Shown here: in pieces, positions 8,521 through 18,617 of the stretch
Numbering within the stretch: position 1 is the stretch's first letter
How the letters are laid out: the number at the start of each line of letters is the position of its first letter
From: JABDBE01 sp049585795
GTDB taxonomy: Bacteria > Acidobacteriota > Terriglobia > Terriglobales > Acidobacteriaceae
Direction: 5' to 3'
NCBI GenBank assembly: GCA_049585795.1
Contig: JBAVAQ010000007.1
Span: forward strand, 423,513-487,512
DNA: 64,000 nucleotides
Notes under the pieces: generated by a model
The model's database searches: none
What the model was told of the DNA's origin: nothing
Seen by the model: only the letters and a program-made list of their open reading frames with translations
Made by a program: the position numbers and the translations under genes

Positions 8521-9966
8521 TTGAAACTGAAGAATTTTCTTCTTCTTGCGCTCCTTACTCTGGGAGCATTGCTGGTTCATGGTTACCATCCATGGGCGGA
8601 AGACGCGGCGCTTTACCTCCCGGGAGTCGAGAAAATTCTGCACCCCGAGCTCTTTCCCTTCAACGCGCAATTCTTCGAATCGCATGCCCACCTGACATTT
8701 TTCCCAAACTTCATTGCGGCCTCGGTGCGAATCAGTCATCTGTCATTGGAAGGTGTGCTCTTCTTCTGGCAACTGACCTCGATTTTTCTTTTTCTCTTTT
8801 CGTGTCTGGAGTTGGCGAAGCGATGCTTTATCGATGAAAAAGCGCGCTGGGCAGGCGTGGCGCTGATTGCGGCTCTTCTGACTCTGCCAGTGGCCGGGAC
8901 CGCTTTGTACATCATGGATCAATACCTCAATCCACGAAATCTAGTCGCATTTGCCGCCATTTTCGCGGTGGTCAAGGTCATCGATGGAAAATACTTCCAA
9001 GCCGCGTTATTTCTGGTGTTCGCCGCGGCCATTCATCCCCTCATGTCGGTTTTTGTCTTTTCCTACTGCGTGGTTCTGCTCGGGGTTAAGAAATTCGATC
9101 TGAGGTTTGCCAGTCTTGCCTGCCTGTTGCCATTTGGCATTTCGTTCGGACCGCCGCCGCCGGCCTACCATCAGGTGGCGCTTTCGCATTCCTACTTCTA
9201 CTTGCTGCGCTGGCAGTGGTATGAGTGGCTGGGCGCGCTTGCGCCACTTGTAATCCTATGGTGGTTCAGCCGAATTGCTGGTTCGCGAAAGTTACGCAAC
9301 CTCGACCAGCTGTGCCGAGCCTTGATCATCTATCAGCTTGTCTATTTGGTCGCGGCAGTTGTTCTGTCCATCCCCGCGCGCTTCGAGAGCCTGGCGCGGC
9401 TCCAGCCAATGCGCAGCCTGTATCTGCTCTATGTGCTCTTTTTCCTATTCGCGGGTGGATTGCTGGGCGAGTATGTATTGAAGAATCGAATTTGGAGATG
9501 GGCGGCTCTGTTCGTGCCTCTGTGCGCAGGCATGTTGGTGGTTCAGCTCGCCTTGTTTCCCGCCAGCGCACACGTTGAATGGCCGGGAGCCGCACCGAAA
9601 AACCTTTGGGTGCAAGCCTTCCAATGGATTCGCACCAACACTCCCAGCGATGCGATTTTTGCCCTTGATCCCTGGTACATGCATATTCCCGGCGAGGACG
9701 AAAATGGTTTTGAGGCGATTGCGCAACGAAGCATGTTGGCGGATGCGGTCAAAGCCAGCGGCGCGGTTTCCATGTTCCCCGCAATGGCAGACGAATGGCT
9801 CCGGCAGATGCAGGCGCAGAGCGGGTGGAGCAAGTTTCAACGGGAAGACTTTCGCCACCTGCAGGTGCAATACGGAGTCAGCTGGGTGGTTCTGCAACAA
9901 CCGGGAATCGCAGGGCTTGACTGTCCTTACCAGAACGCCGCCGTAGCAGTTTGTAAGCTGGATTGA
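8521..9966 (+). CDS. Polytopic membrane protein of unknown function
   Basis: This protein has about 481 aa and around ten hydrophobic segments. The first loop (HGYHPWAEDAALYLPGVEKIL) holds acidic residues, as in GT-C-type glycosyltransferases, and the C-terminal soluble part contains WIRTNTPSDAIF and DPWYMHIPGEDENGF. TTG at 8521 is chosen because GCGGAG lies eight bases upstream; an in-frame TTG at 8491 has no ribosome site. Together with the protein at 4724-6409 it may act on envelope glycans, which is only an inference from layout. Confidence 0.6.
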   Translation: MKLKNFLLLALLTLGALLVHGYHPWAEDAALYLPGVEKILHPELFPFNAQFFESHAHLTFFPNFIAASVRISHLSLEGVLFFWQLTSIFLFLFSCLELAKRCFIDEKARWAGVALIAALLTLPVAGTALYIMDQYLNPRNLVAFAAIFAVVKVIDGKYFQAALFLVFAAAIHPLMSVFVFSYCVVLLGVKKFDLRFASLACLLPFGISFGPPPPAYHQVALSHSYFYLLRWQWYEWLGALAPLVILWWFSRIAGSRKLRNLDQLCRALIIYQLVYLVAAVVLSIPARFESLARLQPMRSLYLLYVLFFLFAGGLLGEYVLKNRIWRWAALFVPLCAGMLVVQLALFPASAHVEWPGAAPKNLWVQAFQWIRTNTPSDAIFALDPWYMHIPGEDENGFEAIAQRSMLADAVKASGAVSMFPAMADEWLRQMQAQSGWSKFQREDFRHLQVQYGVSWVVLQQPGIAGLDCPYQNAAVAVCKLD

Positions 9967-9982
9967 GCGGGAGTTTCGGGAA

Positions 9983-10798
9983 CTACTTTGCAGAGACTAC
10001 GAAGTTCACGACTGCGGTGGCGTTCTCGCCCACGTTGGCCTGCTTCTCCCAAGTCCGTGGCTCGGAAAAGACCGGACGCTCGACTTTCTTTTCGGTCAGA
10101 ACATCGAATGCCGTCTGCTCTCCCAGGACTTGCCAGCCCTCGTGCCAGGCAACGATCTCATACTCTCCGGGGGGGACGTCGCTTAACTCAAACTCGCCAT
10201 TTTCGTCGGTTACCGCATAGTACGGATGCGGAGCGACGAACATCTCGGCGTTCATCCACACATGTCCGCCATTGCATTTCAAATTGACCAATCCCGGAGT
10301 ATTCATATCACGGGAAACGGTCTGATTCTGGAACGGAAATGGAAGATTGTACGTGGCTGCGCCGTCCATGTGAATGGTGTGAAGGGTTGCGTCCGAGCTC
10401 TTCATCTGGAGGGAGCCACGTTCGGGAACCAGTAAAATATGAGGTTCGTAGCGGCAGAAATGCTGGTCCAGGGAACGTCGGCTAGGCGGCAGATCAAACG
10501 CCTTCCCGCTCGAGATATTCTTGATATACACGACGGTATTCGCGACGCCGCCCTGAGGGCCGATAATCAGCCGTTCCAGATCGCGGGTCTTGTGCGAATC
10601 GGGGTCGCAAATTTGTGGATCTTTCGTGATGGGAAGCTTGGCAATGCGAGGTTCTGGTCCTGACCACTTGACCGTACCTTTGATGACTCCGCCGTTAGTA
10701 ACGGATACGACTTTGTAATCGCTGCTCTGGCCCGCGGCGTTGTGTGCCCCGGTCAAAAGCAACCCTACTGCCGCCGCAAATGCAGTAATTTTGAACAT
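9983..10798 (-). CDS. Secreted carboxypeptidase-regulatory-like protein
   Basis: This 271-aa protein has a signal peptide (MFKITAFAAAVGLLLTGAHNAAGQ). The middle has His/Met/Cys-containing stretches (HTIHMDGAATYNLPFPF, LKCNGGHVWMNAEM) reminiscent of cupredoxin-like methylamine-utilisation relatives. The C-terminal third, YYAVTDENGEFELSDVPPGEYEIVAWHEGW, is a typical carboxypeptidase regulatory-like beta-sandwich. ATG at 10798 is preferred over an upstream in-frame start because it begins the signal peptide and follows AAGGTTGGTGAGG. It probably acts in the periplasm; possible copper binding is speculative. Confidence 0.7.
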   Translation of the reverse strand: MFKITAFAAAVGLLLTGAHNAAGQSSDYKVVSVTNGGVIKGTVKWSGPEPRIAKLPITKDPQICDPDSHKTRDLERLIIGPQGGVANTVVYIKNISSGKAFDLPPSRRSLDQHFCRYEPHILLVPERGSLQMKSSDATLHTIHMDGAATYNLPFPFQNQTVSRDMNTPGLVNLKCNGGHVWMNAEMFVAPHPYYAVTDENGEFELSDVPPGEYEIVAWHEGWQVLGEQTAFDVLTEKKVERPVFSEPRTWEKQANVGENATAVVNFVVSAK

Positions 10799-10921
10799 CC
10801 TCACCAACCTTAGGTCGATGCTATGTCTGAGTTTTAGACAGGTCAAGTAACCAAGGTAATTGCGCGCGATCCAGTTCGGGATCGGGATTTCGTCGCGAAG
10901 GCTTGATCTGCTTTTTGTTTG

Positions 10922-11054
10922 ACGTCATCCTGAGTGGCCGTCAGGCCGCGAAGGATCTAGCGCGGTTTGGCAAGAATGCGTCCACGCCAACCCCGAGATC
11001 GCGGCACTCCGCGCCAGAGCCTTCACCGGGCTGATGCCGGGTTCAGAATGACGT
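10922..11054. repeat. Inverted repeat with ACGTCATCCTGA-type ends
   Basis: ACGTCATCCTGA at 10922-10933 is matched in reverse by TCAGAATGACGT at 11043-11054 with one mismatch, enclosing 109 bases with GAAGGATCT. The arms resemble those at 1174-1244. No open frame lies inside, so this looks like a small non-autonomous repeat. Confidence 0.5.
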
Positions 11055-11088
11055 GGTGCAAATATTTTGCAAGTATGGAAAGTGTTAG

Positions 11089-14000
11089 CTAATCCGCGTG
11101 GCTTGCGGCCGGCGACACTGGGCCTGGCAACTGGCTCTGCTTGCGGCTGGATCGCAGACGCAGCCGGTCCATGTACAGGTACACGACGGGTGTCGTGAAC
11201 AGGGTTAATGCCTGACTGACAATCAAGCCTCCGACGATGGTGAGGCCAAGGGGCCGGCGAAGTTCTGAACCGGTTCCCGTACCCAGAGCCAGCGGCAGCC
11301 CTCCGAGCAGAGCCGCTGCCGTCGTCATCATGATCGGGCGGAAGCGCAATACGCAGGCTTCGTAAATGGCGTCGACCGGCGACTTGCCTTCTTTTCTTTC
11401 GGCCTCAAGAGCGAAGTCGATCATCATGATCGCGTTTTTCTTGACCAGGCCGATCAGCAGGATAATGCCGATCAGTCCGATCACATTGAGTTCGTTGTGC
11501 GTAATTTTCAGCGCCAACAGCGCTCCGACGCCGGCGGAAGGAATGGTAGAGAGAATCGTCACGGGATGAATGTAGCTCTCGTAAAGAATCCCCAGAACGA
11601 TGTAAACCGCCAACAGTGCCGTGATGATGAGCACCGACTGATTCGCCAGCGAATCCTTGAAAGCCGCTGCGGTTCCCTGGAAGCTGGCGTGAATGGTCGC
11701 GGGAAAATTGATCGAGCGTTCGGCTGTTTCAATAGCCGTGGTTGCCTGACCGAGAGAAATGCCGGGAGCCAGATTGAAAGAAATCGTTACTGCCGGCCAC
11801 TGTCCCTGATGATTAACACCGAGTGAAGTGTTCGCGGGTCCGAAGTGAGCGAAGGCTGAGAGCGGAACCATGTTGCCGTTCGAAGAGTGAACGTAGACGT
11901 GCTCCAGTGTGTCGGGACTCTGCTGAAACTTGGGGTCCACTTCCATCACCACGTGATACTGATTCAGAGGCTGGTAGATGGTCGAAACAAACCTCTGTCC
12001 AAAAGCGTCGTAAAGCACGTTATCGATGTCCGCCGCGGCTACTCCCAGCCGCGAAGCTGTATCCCGATCGATGACCACATTCGCGGCCAGGCCCTTATCC
12101 TGCTGATCGGTGTTTACCTGTTGAAGTTGCGGAAGCGCGCGCATCTTTTGCAGCAATTGTGGAGCCCACGTGTTGAGCTGATTCAGGTCTTCCCCCTGAA
12201 GTGTGTACTGATACTGCGCCTGGCTCAAACGGCCGCCAATCTGCAAGTCCTGCTGCGCGTACATGAAAAGCGTGGCGCCGGGGACCTCGGCAAACTTCTT
12301 GCTCAGTTCGATAATGACCTGGTCGGCGGTCAGCTTCCGCTCATTCTCAGGTTTGAGCGTAATGTACATACGTCCCTGGTTCATGGCCGTAGTGCCGCCG
12401 CAGAAACCGATCATGGTTGACACATTCGGGTCGTGCATCCCGATATCGACATAACGGCGCATTTTGCGGCTCATGGCATCGAAAGAGATGTCTTGCGCCG
12501 CCTGCACCGATCCGCTGATACGGCCAGTATCCTGCTGCGGAAAAAATCCCTTGGGAGCTTCTTTGAAAAGGTAGACGCTCAGGCACGCCGTTCCGATCGT
12601 GATCAGCAAGACCGCGAACTGGTGGTTCAAGACCCACCTTAGGCTGAAGCTATACACTCGCAAGACACCGTCAAACACTTTTTCACTGAAGCGGTAGGCC
12701 CGGCCATGCTTCTGGTCCTTAAGCGGCTTCAGGAACTGAGCACACATGGTGGGCGTGGTGGTCAGCGAGACGGCAAGGGACACAGCAATCGCGATACTCA
12801 GAGTGACCGCGAACTCCCGGAACAACCGGCCCACAATTCCGCCCATCATCAGAATCGGAATAAAGACCGCGATCAGAGAAGTGCTCATCGAAAGCACGGT
12901 AAATCCAATTTCACGGGCGCCGCGAAACGCAGCCTGAACCGGCGTCATCCCCTGCTCGAGAAAGCGGGTGATGTTCTCCAGCACGACGATGGCGTCGTCC
13001 ACCACGAAACCGGTGGAGATCGCCAACGCCATCATCGAAAGATTGTCGAGGCTATAACCCAGCAGGTACATAACGCCGAATGTGCCGATCAGCGAAAGCG
13101 GCACAGCAATGCTGGGAATGATGGTGGCGCGGACAGTCCGCAGAAAAAGAAATACCACCAGAATGACGAGGACCACGGAAATCAAGAGCGTGATTTCAAT
13201 GTCGTGCAACGAAGCCCGCACGGTCGTGGTGCGATCCGAGACCACCTCCATTTTAATGGCGGGAGAAATCGACGCCCGAAGCTGCGGCAGGAGCGCAAGC
13301 ACGTTGTCTACGGTCGAGATGATGTTGGCGCCGGGTTGGCGGAATATCACCAGAATGACAGCGCGTTTGCCGTTCGAGAGACCGTAGATATGAGCGTCTT
13401 CCACTGAATCGTTCACTTCGCCTACGTCGCTCAGGCGAACCGGTGCTCCGGTGGTGTGGTTATAAGCCACGATTAGTGGGCGATACTGGTCCGCGTGCAG
13501 AATTTGATCGTTGTCATGAATCGCCCAGGAATTGACCCCGTTGGCCACTTCCCCTTTGGGGCTATTTGCATTGGCCGCACCCAAAGCCGTGCGCACGGCA
13601 TCCAGCCCAACTCCGGTATTGTTGAGCAGATTTGGATCCAACTCCGCCCGCACTGCGGGATTGGCGCCGCCCGCCACATACACCTGTCCCACGCCGCTCA
13701 CCTGCGCCAGCTTCTGCGAGAGAATGGAGTTCGCCTGATCGTAAATATTCGGCAGCGTAATGCTGTCGGAGGTCAGCGACATAATCAGAATCGGCGCCTC
13801 CGCCGGATTCACTTTGCGATACCAGGGATTGCCCGGAAGGTACGATGGCAACTGGCTGCGCGCCGCATTGATTGCCGCCTGTACATCGCGGGCAGCCGCA
13901 TCAATATTACGGTTGAGATCAAACTGCAGAATAATGCCGGTCGCACCCAGCTGGCTGACCGAGGTCATTTGATTGATGCCAGCTATCCGGCCGAACTGGC

Positions 14001-14205
14001 GTTCCAGCGGAGTCGCCACCGCGGACGCCATGGTTTCCGGACTCGCCCCCGGCAGACTTGCCGAGACTTGGATTACCGGAAATTCCACTTCTGGAAGGGG
14101 CGATACAGGCAGTTTGGTGAAAGCGAGCACTCCTGACATCAACAGCGCCAACGTCAACAACGACGTTCCAATCGGCCGCTTAATGAAGGGAGCGGAAAAA
14201 TTCAT
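11089..14205 (-). CDS. RND efflux pump inner-membrane subunit (second pump, MdtC/MuxC-like)
   Basis: The 1038-aa protein is full length for an HAE1-family proton-driven transporter that moves drugs or other amphiphiles outward with a periplasmic adaptor. It starts with FIKRPIGTSLLTLALLMSGVLAF and has the two-fold repeat of a large periplasmic loop followed by six helices. ALAISTGFVVDDAIVVLENI carries the helix-4 Asp pair of the proton relay. It follows its paralogue by three bases, so the two pumps probably form a heteromultimer as in MdtBC. Confidence 0.9.
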   Translation of the reverse strand: MNFSAPFIKRPIGTSLLTLALLMSGVLAFTKLPVSPLPEVEFPVIQVSASLPGASPETMASAVATPLERQFGRIAGINQMTSVSQLGATGIILQFDLNRNIDAAARDVQAAINAARSQLPSYLPGNPWYRKVNPAEAPILIMSLTSDSITLPNIYDQANSILSQKLAQVSGVGQVYVAGGANPAVRAELDPNLLNNTGVGLDAVRTALGAANANSPKGEVANGVNSWAIHDNDQILHADQYRPLIVAYNHTTGAPVRLSDVGEVNDSVEDAHIYGLSNGKRAVILVIFRQPGANIISTVDNVLALLPQLRASISPAIKMEVVSDRTTTVRASLHDIEITLLISVVLVILVVFLFLRTVRATIIPSIAVPLSLIGTFGVMYLLGYSLDNLSMMALAISTGFVVDDAIVVLENITRFLEQGMTPVQAAFRGAREIGFTVLSMSTSLIAVFIPILMMGGIVGRLFREFAVTLSIAIAVSLAVSLTTTPTMCAQFLKPLKDQKHGRAYRFSEKVFDGVLRVYSFSLRWVLNHQFAVLLITIGTACLSVYLFKEAPKGFFPQQDTGRISGSVQAAQDISFDAMSRKMRRYVDIGMHDPNVSTMIGFCGGTTAMNQGRMYITLKPENERKLTADQVIIELSKKFAEVPGATLFMYAQQDLQIGGRLSQAQYQYTLQGEDLNQLNTWAPQLLQKMRALPQLQQVNTDQQDKGLAANVVIDRDTASRLGVAAADIDNVLYDAFGQRFVSTIYQPLNQYHVVMEVDPKFQQSPDTLEHVYVHSSNGNMVPLSAFAHFGPANTSLGVNHQGQWPAVTISFNLAPGISLGQATTAIETAERSINFPATIHASFQGTAAAFKDSLANQSVLIITALLAVYIVLGILYESYIHPVTILSTIPSAGVGALLALKITHNELNVIGLIGIILLIGLVKKNAIMMIDFALEAERKEGKSPVDAIYEACVLRFRPIMMTTAAALLGGLPLALGTGTGSELRRPLGLTIVGGLIVSQALTLFTTPVVYLYMDRLRLRSSRKQSQLPGPVSPAASHAD

Positions 14206-14208
14206 AAC

Positions 14209-17200
14209 CTAATCCCCGACCGCGGGCTCCTCCACTCGATTGAGAATCCCAAATCGTTCGAATCGCTTGGCCAGCCGGTCGAACCACAAATAAACCACCG
14301 GAGTGGTGTACAACGTGAGTGCCTGGCTCACTAACAGACCGCCCACAATCGTGATGCCCAATGGATGCCGCAGCTCTGATCCCGTCCCGGATCCGAGGGC
14401 CAACGGCAGGCCGCCGAGCAGCGCTGCCATGGTGGTCATCATGATCGGCCGGAAACGCAGCAGGCAGGCCTGGAAGATGGCTTCCTCGGGCGGCTTGTGC
14501 TCGACTCGTTCCGCCTCGAGGGCGAAGTCGATCATCATGATGGCGTTCTTCTTCACAATTCCGATCAGCAGGATGATTCCGATCAGCCCCACCACGCCGA
14601 GATCGTTCCCCGTCAACAGCAGCGCCAGGATAGCGCCCACACCGGCGGAAGGCAGCGTGGACAGAATCGTGATGGGATGAATGTAGCTTTCGTACAAAAC
14701 TCCAAGGACAATGTAGACAGTTACGATCGCGGCCACAATTAACCACGGTTCGGTGGAAAGCGAATTACGAAACGCCGCCGCCGTGCCCTGGAAGGCGGTA
14801 TGAACACTAGGCGGCATTCCGATTTCCTGTTCTGCCTGTTCGATGGCCTTGGTGGCGTCGCCCAGCGACATTCCCGGCGCAAGATTGAACGAGATCGTGA
14901 CCACCGGAAATTGCCCCTGGTGATTCACCGCTAGCGAAGTGTTGGAAGTGTGGACTTGAGTAAAGGCGGAAAGCGGCACTTGCGTTCCGGTCATTGACTT
15001 TACATACAAATCCTTGAACGAGCCCGGATTCTGCTGAAACTGCGGATCCACTTCCAGAACAACGTGGTACTGGTTGAGCTGAGTGTAGATGGTCGAGACC
15101 TGGCGCTGTCCGAAGGCGTCGTAGAGCGTATTGTCGATCTGCTGCGGCAGAATGCCCAGGCGGGAAGCAGTGTCGCGATCGATGGTTACATCCGCCTCCA
15201 GGCCTCCAGCTTGCTGATCGCTGGCTACATCGCGAAGTTGCGGCAAAGTACGGAGTTTGTTCAACAACTCGGAGGACAGTTGCGCCAGCTCTTTCGCGTC
15301 CGCATCTTCCATGGTGTATTGGAATTGGGTACGGCTGACTCGGTCCTCTACTGTTAGATCCTGCACCGGCTGCATGAACAGCGTGATTCCTTCGACCTGC
15401 GCCACCTGCGGCTGCAGCCTGCGAATAATTTCCGACGCCGTTGCACTGCGCTCATCGCGAGGCTTGAGATTGATCTGGATGCGGCCGCTGTTGGGTGTGA
15501 GGTTGGTGCCGTCCACCCCGATGAAGGAAGATAAGCTCTCAACGTCTGGATCTTTGAGAATTACGCGGGTCAGCGCCTGTTGACGGTCTGCCAGAGCCTT
15601 GAATGAAATGTTCTGCGGAGCATCGGCGATAGCCAGGATCACGCCTGTATCCTGGACGGGGAAAAATCCTTTCGGCACGATCACGTACAGGAACAGCGTG
15701 AGCACCAGCGTTCCCACCGTGACCAGCAAGGTGATCGTCTGATGGCGCAGCACAACCTTCAAGGTGCGGCCATAGAACGCAATCACCTTGTTGTAAAAAT
15801 CCTCGGACAGGTTATAGAAACGGCTTCGTTTCGAGGGATCTCTGTGCTTGAGCAGCTTGGCACACATCATCGGAGTCAAGCTCAGTGAGACCGCAGCGGA
15901 CACTAGAATCGTCACCGCCAGCGTAACCGCGAATTCGCGGAACAGGCGGCCAACAATATCGCCCATGAACAGAAGCGGAATCAGCACTGCGATCAGCGAA
16001 ACCGTGAGCGAAACGATGGTGAATCCGATTTGCCCGGCGCCTTTCAGCGCGGCATCGAGCGGCGAATCGCCCTCTTCCAAAAAGCGGTCGATGTTCTCAA
16101 TCATGACAATCGCATCATCCACCACGAAGCCGGTGGAAATGGTCAAAGCCATGAGCGTGAGGTTGTTAAGGCTGTAGCCCAGCAGATACATCACGCCGAA
16201 CGTTCCTACGATGGAAAGCGGAACCGCCACGCTGGGAATCACGGTTGCTGAAAGATTGCGCAGGAACAGGAATATCACCATCACGACCAATGCTATGGTG
16301 AGCATTAGTTCAAACTGCACATCTTTGACCGAGGCCCGGATGGTGACCGTGCGATCCGTGAGAATAGCTACGTTGACCGCGGCCGGCAGGCCGGCCTGCA
16401 ATTGCGGCAACAACTTCTTAATGCGATCGACGACCCCGATAATGTTTGCCCCGGGCTGGCGCTGAATATTCACGATCACCGCAGGATCCAGATTCATCCA
16501 CGCGGCTTGCATCACATTTTCGATACCGTCCGTCACTGTGGCCACATCGGAGAGGCGCACAGGAGACCCGTTTCGATAGGCGATGACGAGGGGACGGTAT
16601 TGATCCCCTGCCAACAGTTGGTCGTTCGCGCCGATGGTGAAGGATTGGCGCGGACCATTCAGCGTCCCCTTGGCTTGATCGACGTTCGCCGCCGCCAGCG
16701 CGTTCCTTACATCCTCCAGGCTCAAACCATAAGACGCCAGCGCCGTGGGATTCGCCTGAATCCGTACCGCCGGTTTTTGCCCGCCGCTGATCGAGACTAA
16801 GCCCACGCCCGTAACCTGCGAAATCTTCTGCGCCATCGCCGTATCTGCCAGATCTTCGATCTGCGAAAGCGGCAAGGTTTTCGAAGTAAGGGCGAGCGTA
16901 AGAATCGGCGAATCGGCGGGATTTACTTTGCTGTAGATCGGCGGATTCGGCAGGTCCGTGGGCAAATAGGTTTGCGCCGCGTTGATCGCGGCTTGCACCT
17001 GCTGCTCTTCGATATCAATATTCTGATCGAGGGCGAATTGGAGCGTGATGACCGAACTGCCAAACGAACTCGTCGAGGTCATCTGGCTGAGGCCGGGGAC
17101 CTGGCCAAATTGCCGTTCCAGCGGTGCCGTCACCGACGATGCCATGACGTCGGGATTGGCGCCGGGATAGAACGTCATGACCTGGATGGTCGGATAATCG

Positions 17201-17319
17201 ACCTCCGGCAGCGCTGAGACCGGAAGCTGCCGGTAGGCGACAATTCCCACCAGCATGATTGCGACCATGAGCAGCGCGGTCGCCACCGGCCGGATAATGA
17301 ATATACGCGACGGATTCAT
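14209..17319 (-). CDS. RND efflux pump inner-membrane subunit (first pump, MdtB/MuxB-like)
   Basis: The 1036-aa protein has FIIRPVATALLMVAIMLVGIVAY at the start, FGQVPGLSQMTSTSSFGSS in the porter domain and LTISTGFVVDDAIVMIENIDRF with the proton-relay aspartates. It overlaps the adaptor gene by four bases (ATGA at 17316-17319) and is followed closely by the second pump. That gives the adaptor-pump-pump order typical of mdtABC. No outer-membrane factor gene follows, so a TolC-like partner must be encoded elsewhere. Confidence 0.9.
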   Translation of the reverse strand: MNPSRIFIIRPVATALLMVAIMLVGIVAYRQLPVSALPEVDYPTIQVMTFYPGANPDVMASSVTAPLERQFGQVPGLSQMTSTSSFGSSVITLQFALDQNIDIEEQQVQAAINAAQTYLPTDLPNPPIYSKVNPADSPILTLALTSKTLPLSQIEDLADTAMAQKISQVTGVGLVSISGGQKPAVRIQANPTALASYGLSLEDVRNALAAANVDQAKGTLNGPRQSFTIGANDQLLAGDQYRPLVIAYRNGSPVRLSDVATVTDGIENVMQAAWMNLDPAVIVNIQRQPGANIIGVVDRIKKLLPQLQAGLPAAVNVAILTDRTVTIRASVKDVQFELMLTIALVVMVIFLFLRNLSATVIPSVAVPLSIVGTFGVMYLLGYSLNNLTLMALTISTGFVVDDAIVMIENIDRFLEEGDSPLDAALKGAGQIGFTIVSLTVSLIAVLIPLLFMGDIVGRLFREFAVTLAVTILVSAAVSLSLTPMMCAKLLKHRDPSKRSRFYNLSEDFYNKVIAFYGRTLKVVLRHQTITLLVTVGTLVLTLFLYVIVPKGFFPVQDTGVILAIADAPQNISFKALADRQQALTRVILKDPDVESLSSFIGVDGTNLTPNSGRIQINLKPRDERSATASEIIRRLQPQVAQVEGITLFMQPVQDLTVEDRVSRTQFQYTMEDADAKELAQLSSELLNKLRTLPQLRDVASDQQAGGLEADVTIDRDTASRLGILPQQIDNTLYDAFGQRQVSTIYTQLNQYHVVLEVDPQFQQNPGSFKDLYVKSMTGTQVPLSAFTQVHTSNTSLAVNHQGQFPVVTISFNLAPGMSLGDATKAIEQAEQEIGMPPSVHTAFQGTAAAFRNSLSTEPWLIVAAIVTVYIVLGVLYESYIHPITILSTLPSAGVGAILALLLTGNDLGVVGLIGIILLIGIVKKNAIMMIDFALEAERVEHKPPEEAIFQACLLRFRPIMMTTMAALLGGLPLALGSGTGSELRHPLGITIVGGLLVSQALTLYTTPVVYLWFDRLAKRFERFGILNRVEEPAVGD

Positions 17320-18617
17320 TTCGTTCCTGAACGCTGAGCGTTCGGAGAAGGACTGTCGGAGGAGCCTCCCGAACCGTTGCTGGTCGCTTGCTGCGGCCGG
17401 TTCACCGCTGGAGGCGCCTGGCGAACTTCTATTTTGCTACCTTCTTGTAATTTGTCCTGGCCGTCCGTGACCACGACTTCGTTCGGGGAAACGCCGCTGG
17501 CGATTACGGAAACGTTGTCTTGCGTAAACGCCAGAGTTACCGGCCGCACCTCAACCGTGTTATCCGATTTGGCCACGAATACGTAAGTGCCCTGCGGGCC
17601 TCGTTGAATCGCGGCCGCGGGAATAGTGGTGCTGTTTTTCCGGACGTCCAGCAGCAGGCGGGTATTCACGAATTGATTGGGCCACAGCGCGTTGTCTCGG
17701 TTGTCAAAGACGGCTTTCAAGCGGGCAGTGCCGGTAGTCTGGTCGATTTGATTGTCGATAGTCAGCAATTTTCCTGAAGCCAGTTTGGTCTGATCGTCCC
17801 GGCTGTATGCGTCGACCTCGAGCGTGCTCTTGGCCATTTGCCGCGCAACTTCCGGGACGCTGTCCTCGGGTAGGGTGAAGAGAACCGCGATCGGCTGAAG
17901 CTGGGTAACCACGAACATCGCGTTGGTGTCGGTGGCATGCACAATGTTTCCCGGATCCACCAGACGCAAGCCCACCCGTCCGGTTACCGGTGAAGTGATG
18001 TGGCAATACACAAGATTCAACTTGGCGCTGTCAATGGCCGCTTGATCGTTTCGCACCGTGCCTTCAAGTTGATCGACCGTGGCCTGCTGCGTATCCACTT
18101 GCTGCTGCGACATGGCGCCCGAGCTTTGCAGCAATCCCTTGAAGCGCTCGTAGTTCAGGTTGGCATCGCGCAATAAAGCCTGATCCTTAAACAGATTGGC
18201 TTGCGCCTGCTCAAGCGCAACCTGATAAGGCCGAGGGTCGATCACCGCCAGCAGATCGCCTTTTTGGACATTCTGCCCTTCCCTAAAATTGACCTGCATC
18301 AGTTCGCCGTCGACCCGGCTCTTCACACTCACCGTGTAGTAGGCATTCACCGAGCCCAGACCAGTAAGATAGTAGGGCACGTCGCGGCGTTCGGCAGTTG
18401 CTACCGACACGGGAACAATAGGCGCAACATTGGCCCGGGCAGAAGCCGGCTTCGGATCGCCGCCACAGCCTGAAGCCGCAATCGCCATTAGGAAAATGAG
18501 TGCTATGAATGGATTGGCTAACTCTTGGAGTCGGCGCACCCGCTTGACCGGGGGCGGCAGCAAAGTACTAATTTGCCCTTCGTACGCCACCTCCGGCCTT
18601 CCAGAAGCCGTTGACAT
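17316..18617 (-). CDS. RND efflux periplasmic adaptor (MdtA-like lipoprotein)
   Basis: This 433-aa membrane-fusion protein links the pumps to an outer-membrane channel. A hydrophobic segment ends in a lipobox-like AIAASGC at about residues 45-51. The half-motif YYTVSVKSRVDGELMQVNFREGQNV and VYCHITSPVTGRVGLRLVDPGNIV form the split lipoyl domain, with a coiled coil (EQAQANLFKDQALLRDANLNYERF) between them. ATG at 18617 is chosen because AAGAGG lies seven bases upstream; an in-frame ATG at 18659 has no such site. The tail is Ser/Asn/Gly rich. Confidence 0.85.
   Translation of the reverse strand: MSTASGRPEVAYEGQISTLLPPPVKRVRRLQELANPFIALIFLMAIAASGCGGDPKPASARANVAPIVPVSVATAERRDVPYYLTGLGSVNAYYTVSVKSRVDGELMQVNFREGQNVQKGDLLAVIDPRPYQVALEQAQANLFKDQALLRDANLNYERFKGLLQSSGAMSQQQVDTQQATVDQLEGTVRNDQAAIDSAKLNLVYCHITSPVTGRVGLRLVDPGNIVHATDTNAMFVVTQLQPIAVLFTLPEDSVPEVARQMAKSTLEVDAYSRDDQTKLASGKLLTIDNQIDQTTGTARLKAVFDNRDNALWPNQFVNTRLLLDVRKNSTTIPAAAIQRGPQGTYVFVAKSDNTVEVRPVTLAFTQDNVSVIASGVSPNEVVVTDGQDKLQEGSKIEVRQAPPAVNRPQQATSNGSGGSSDSPSPNAQRSGTK

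Noticed and set aside
12706..13407. 233-codon plus-strand frame
   Set aside because: Antisense to the RND pump gene, rich in His/Arg/Asp without domain, a shadow.
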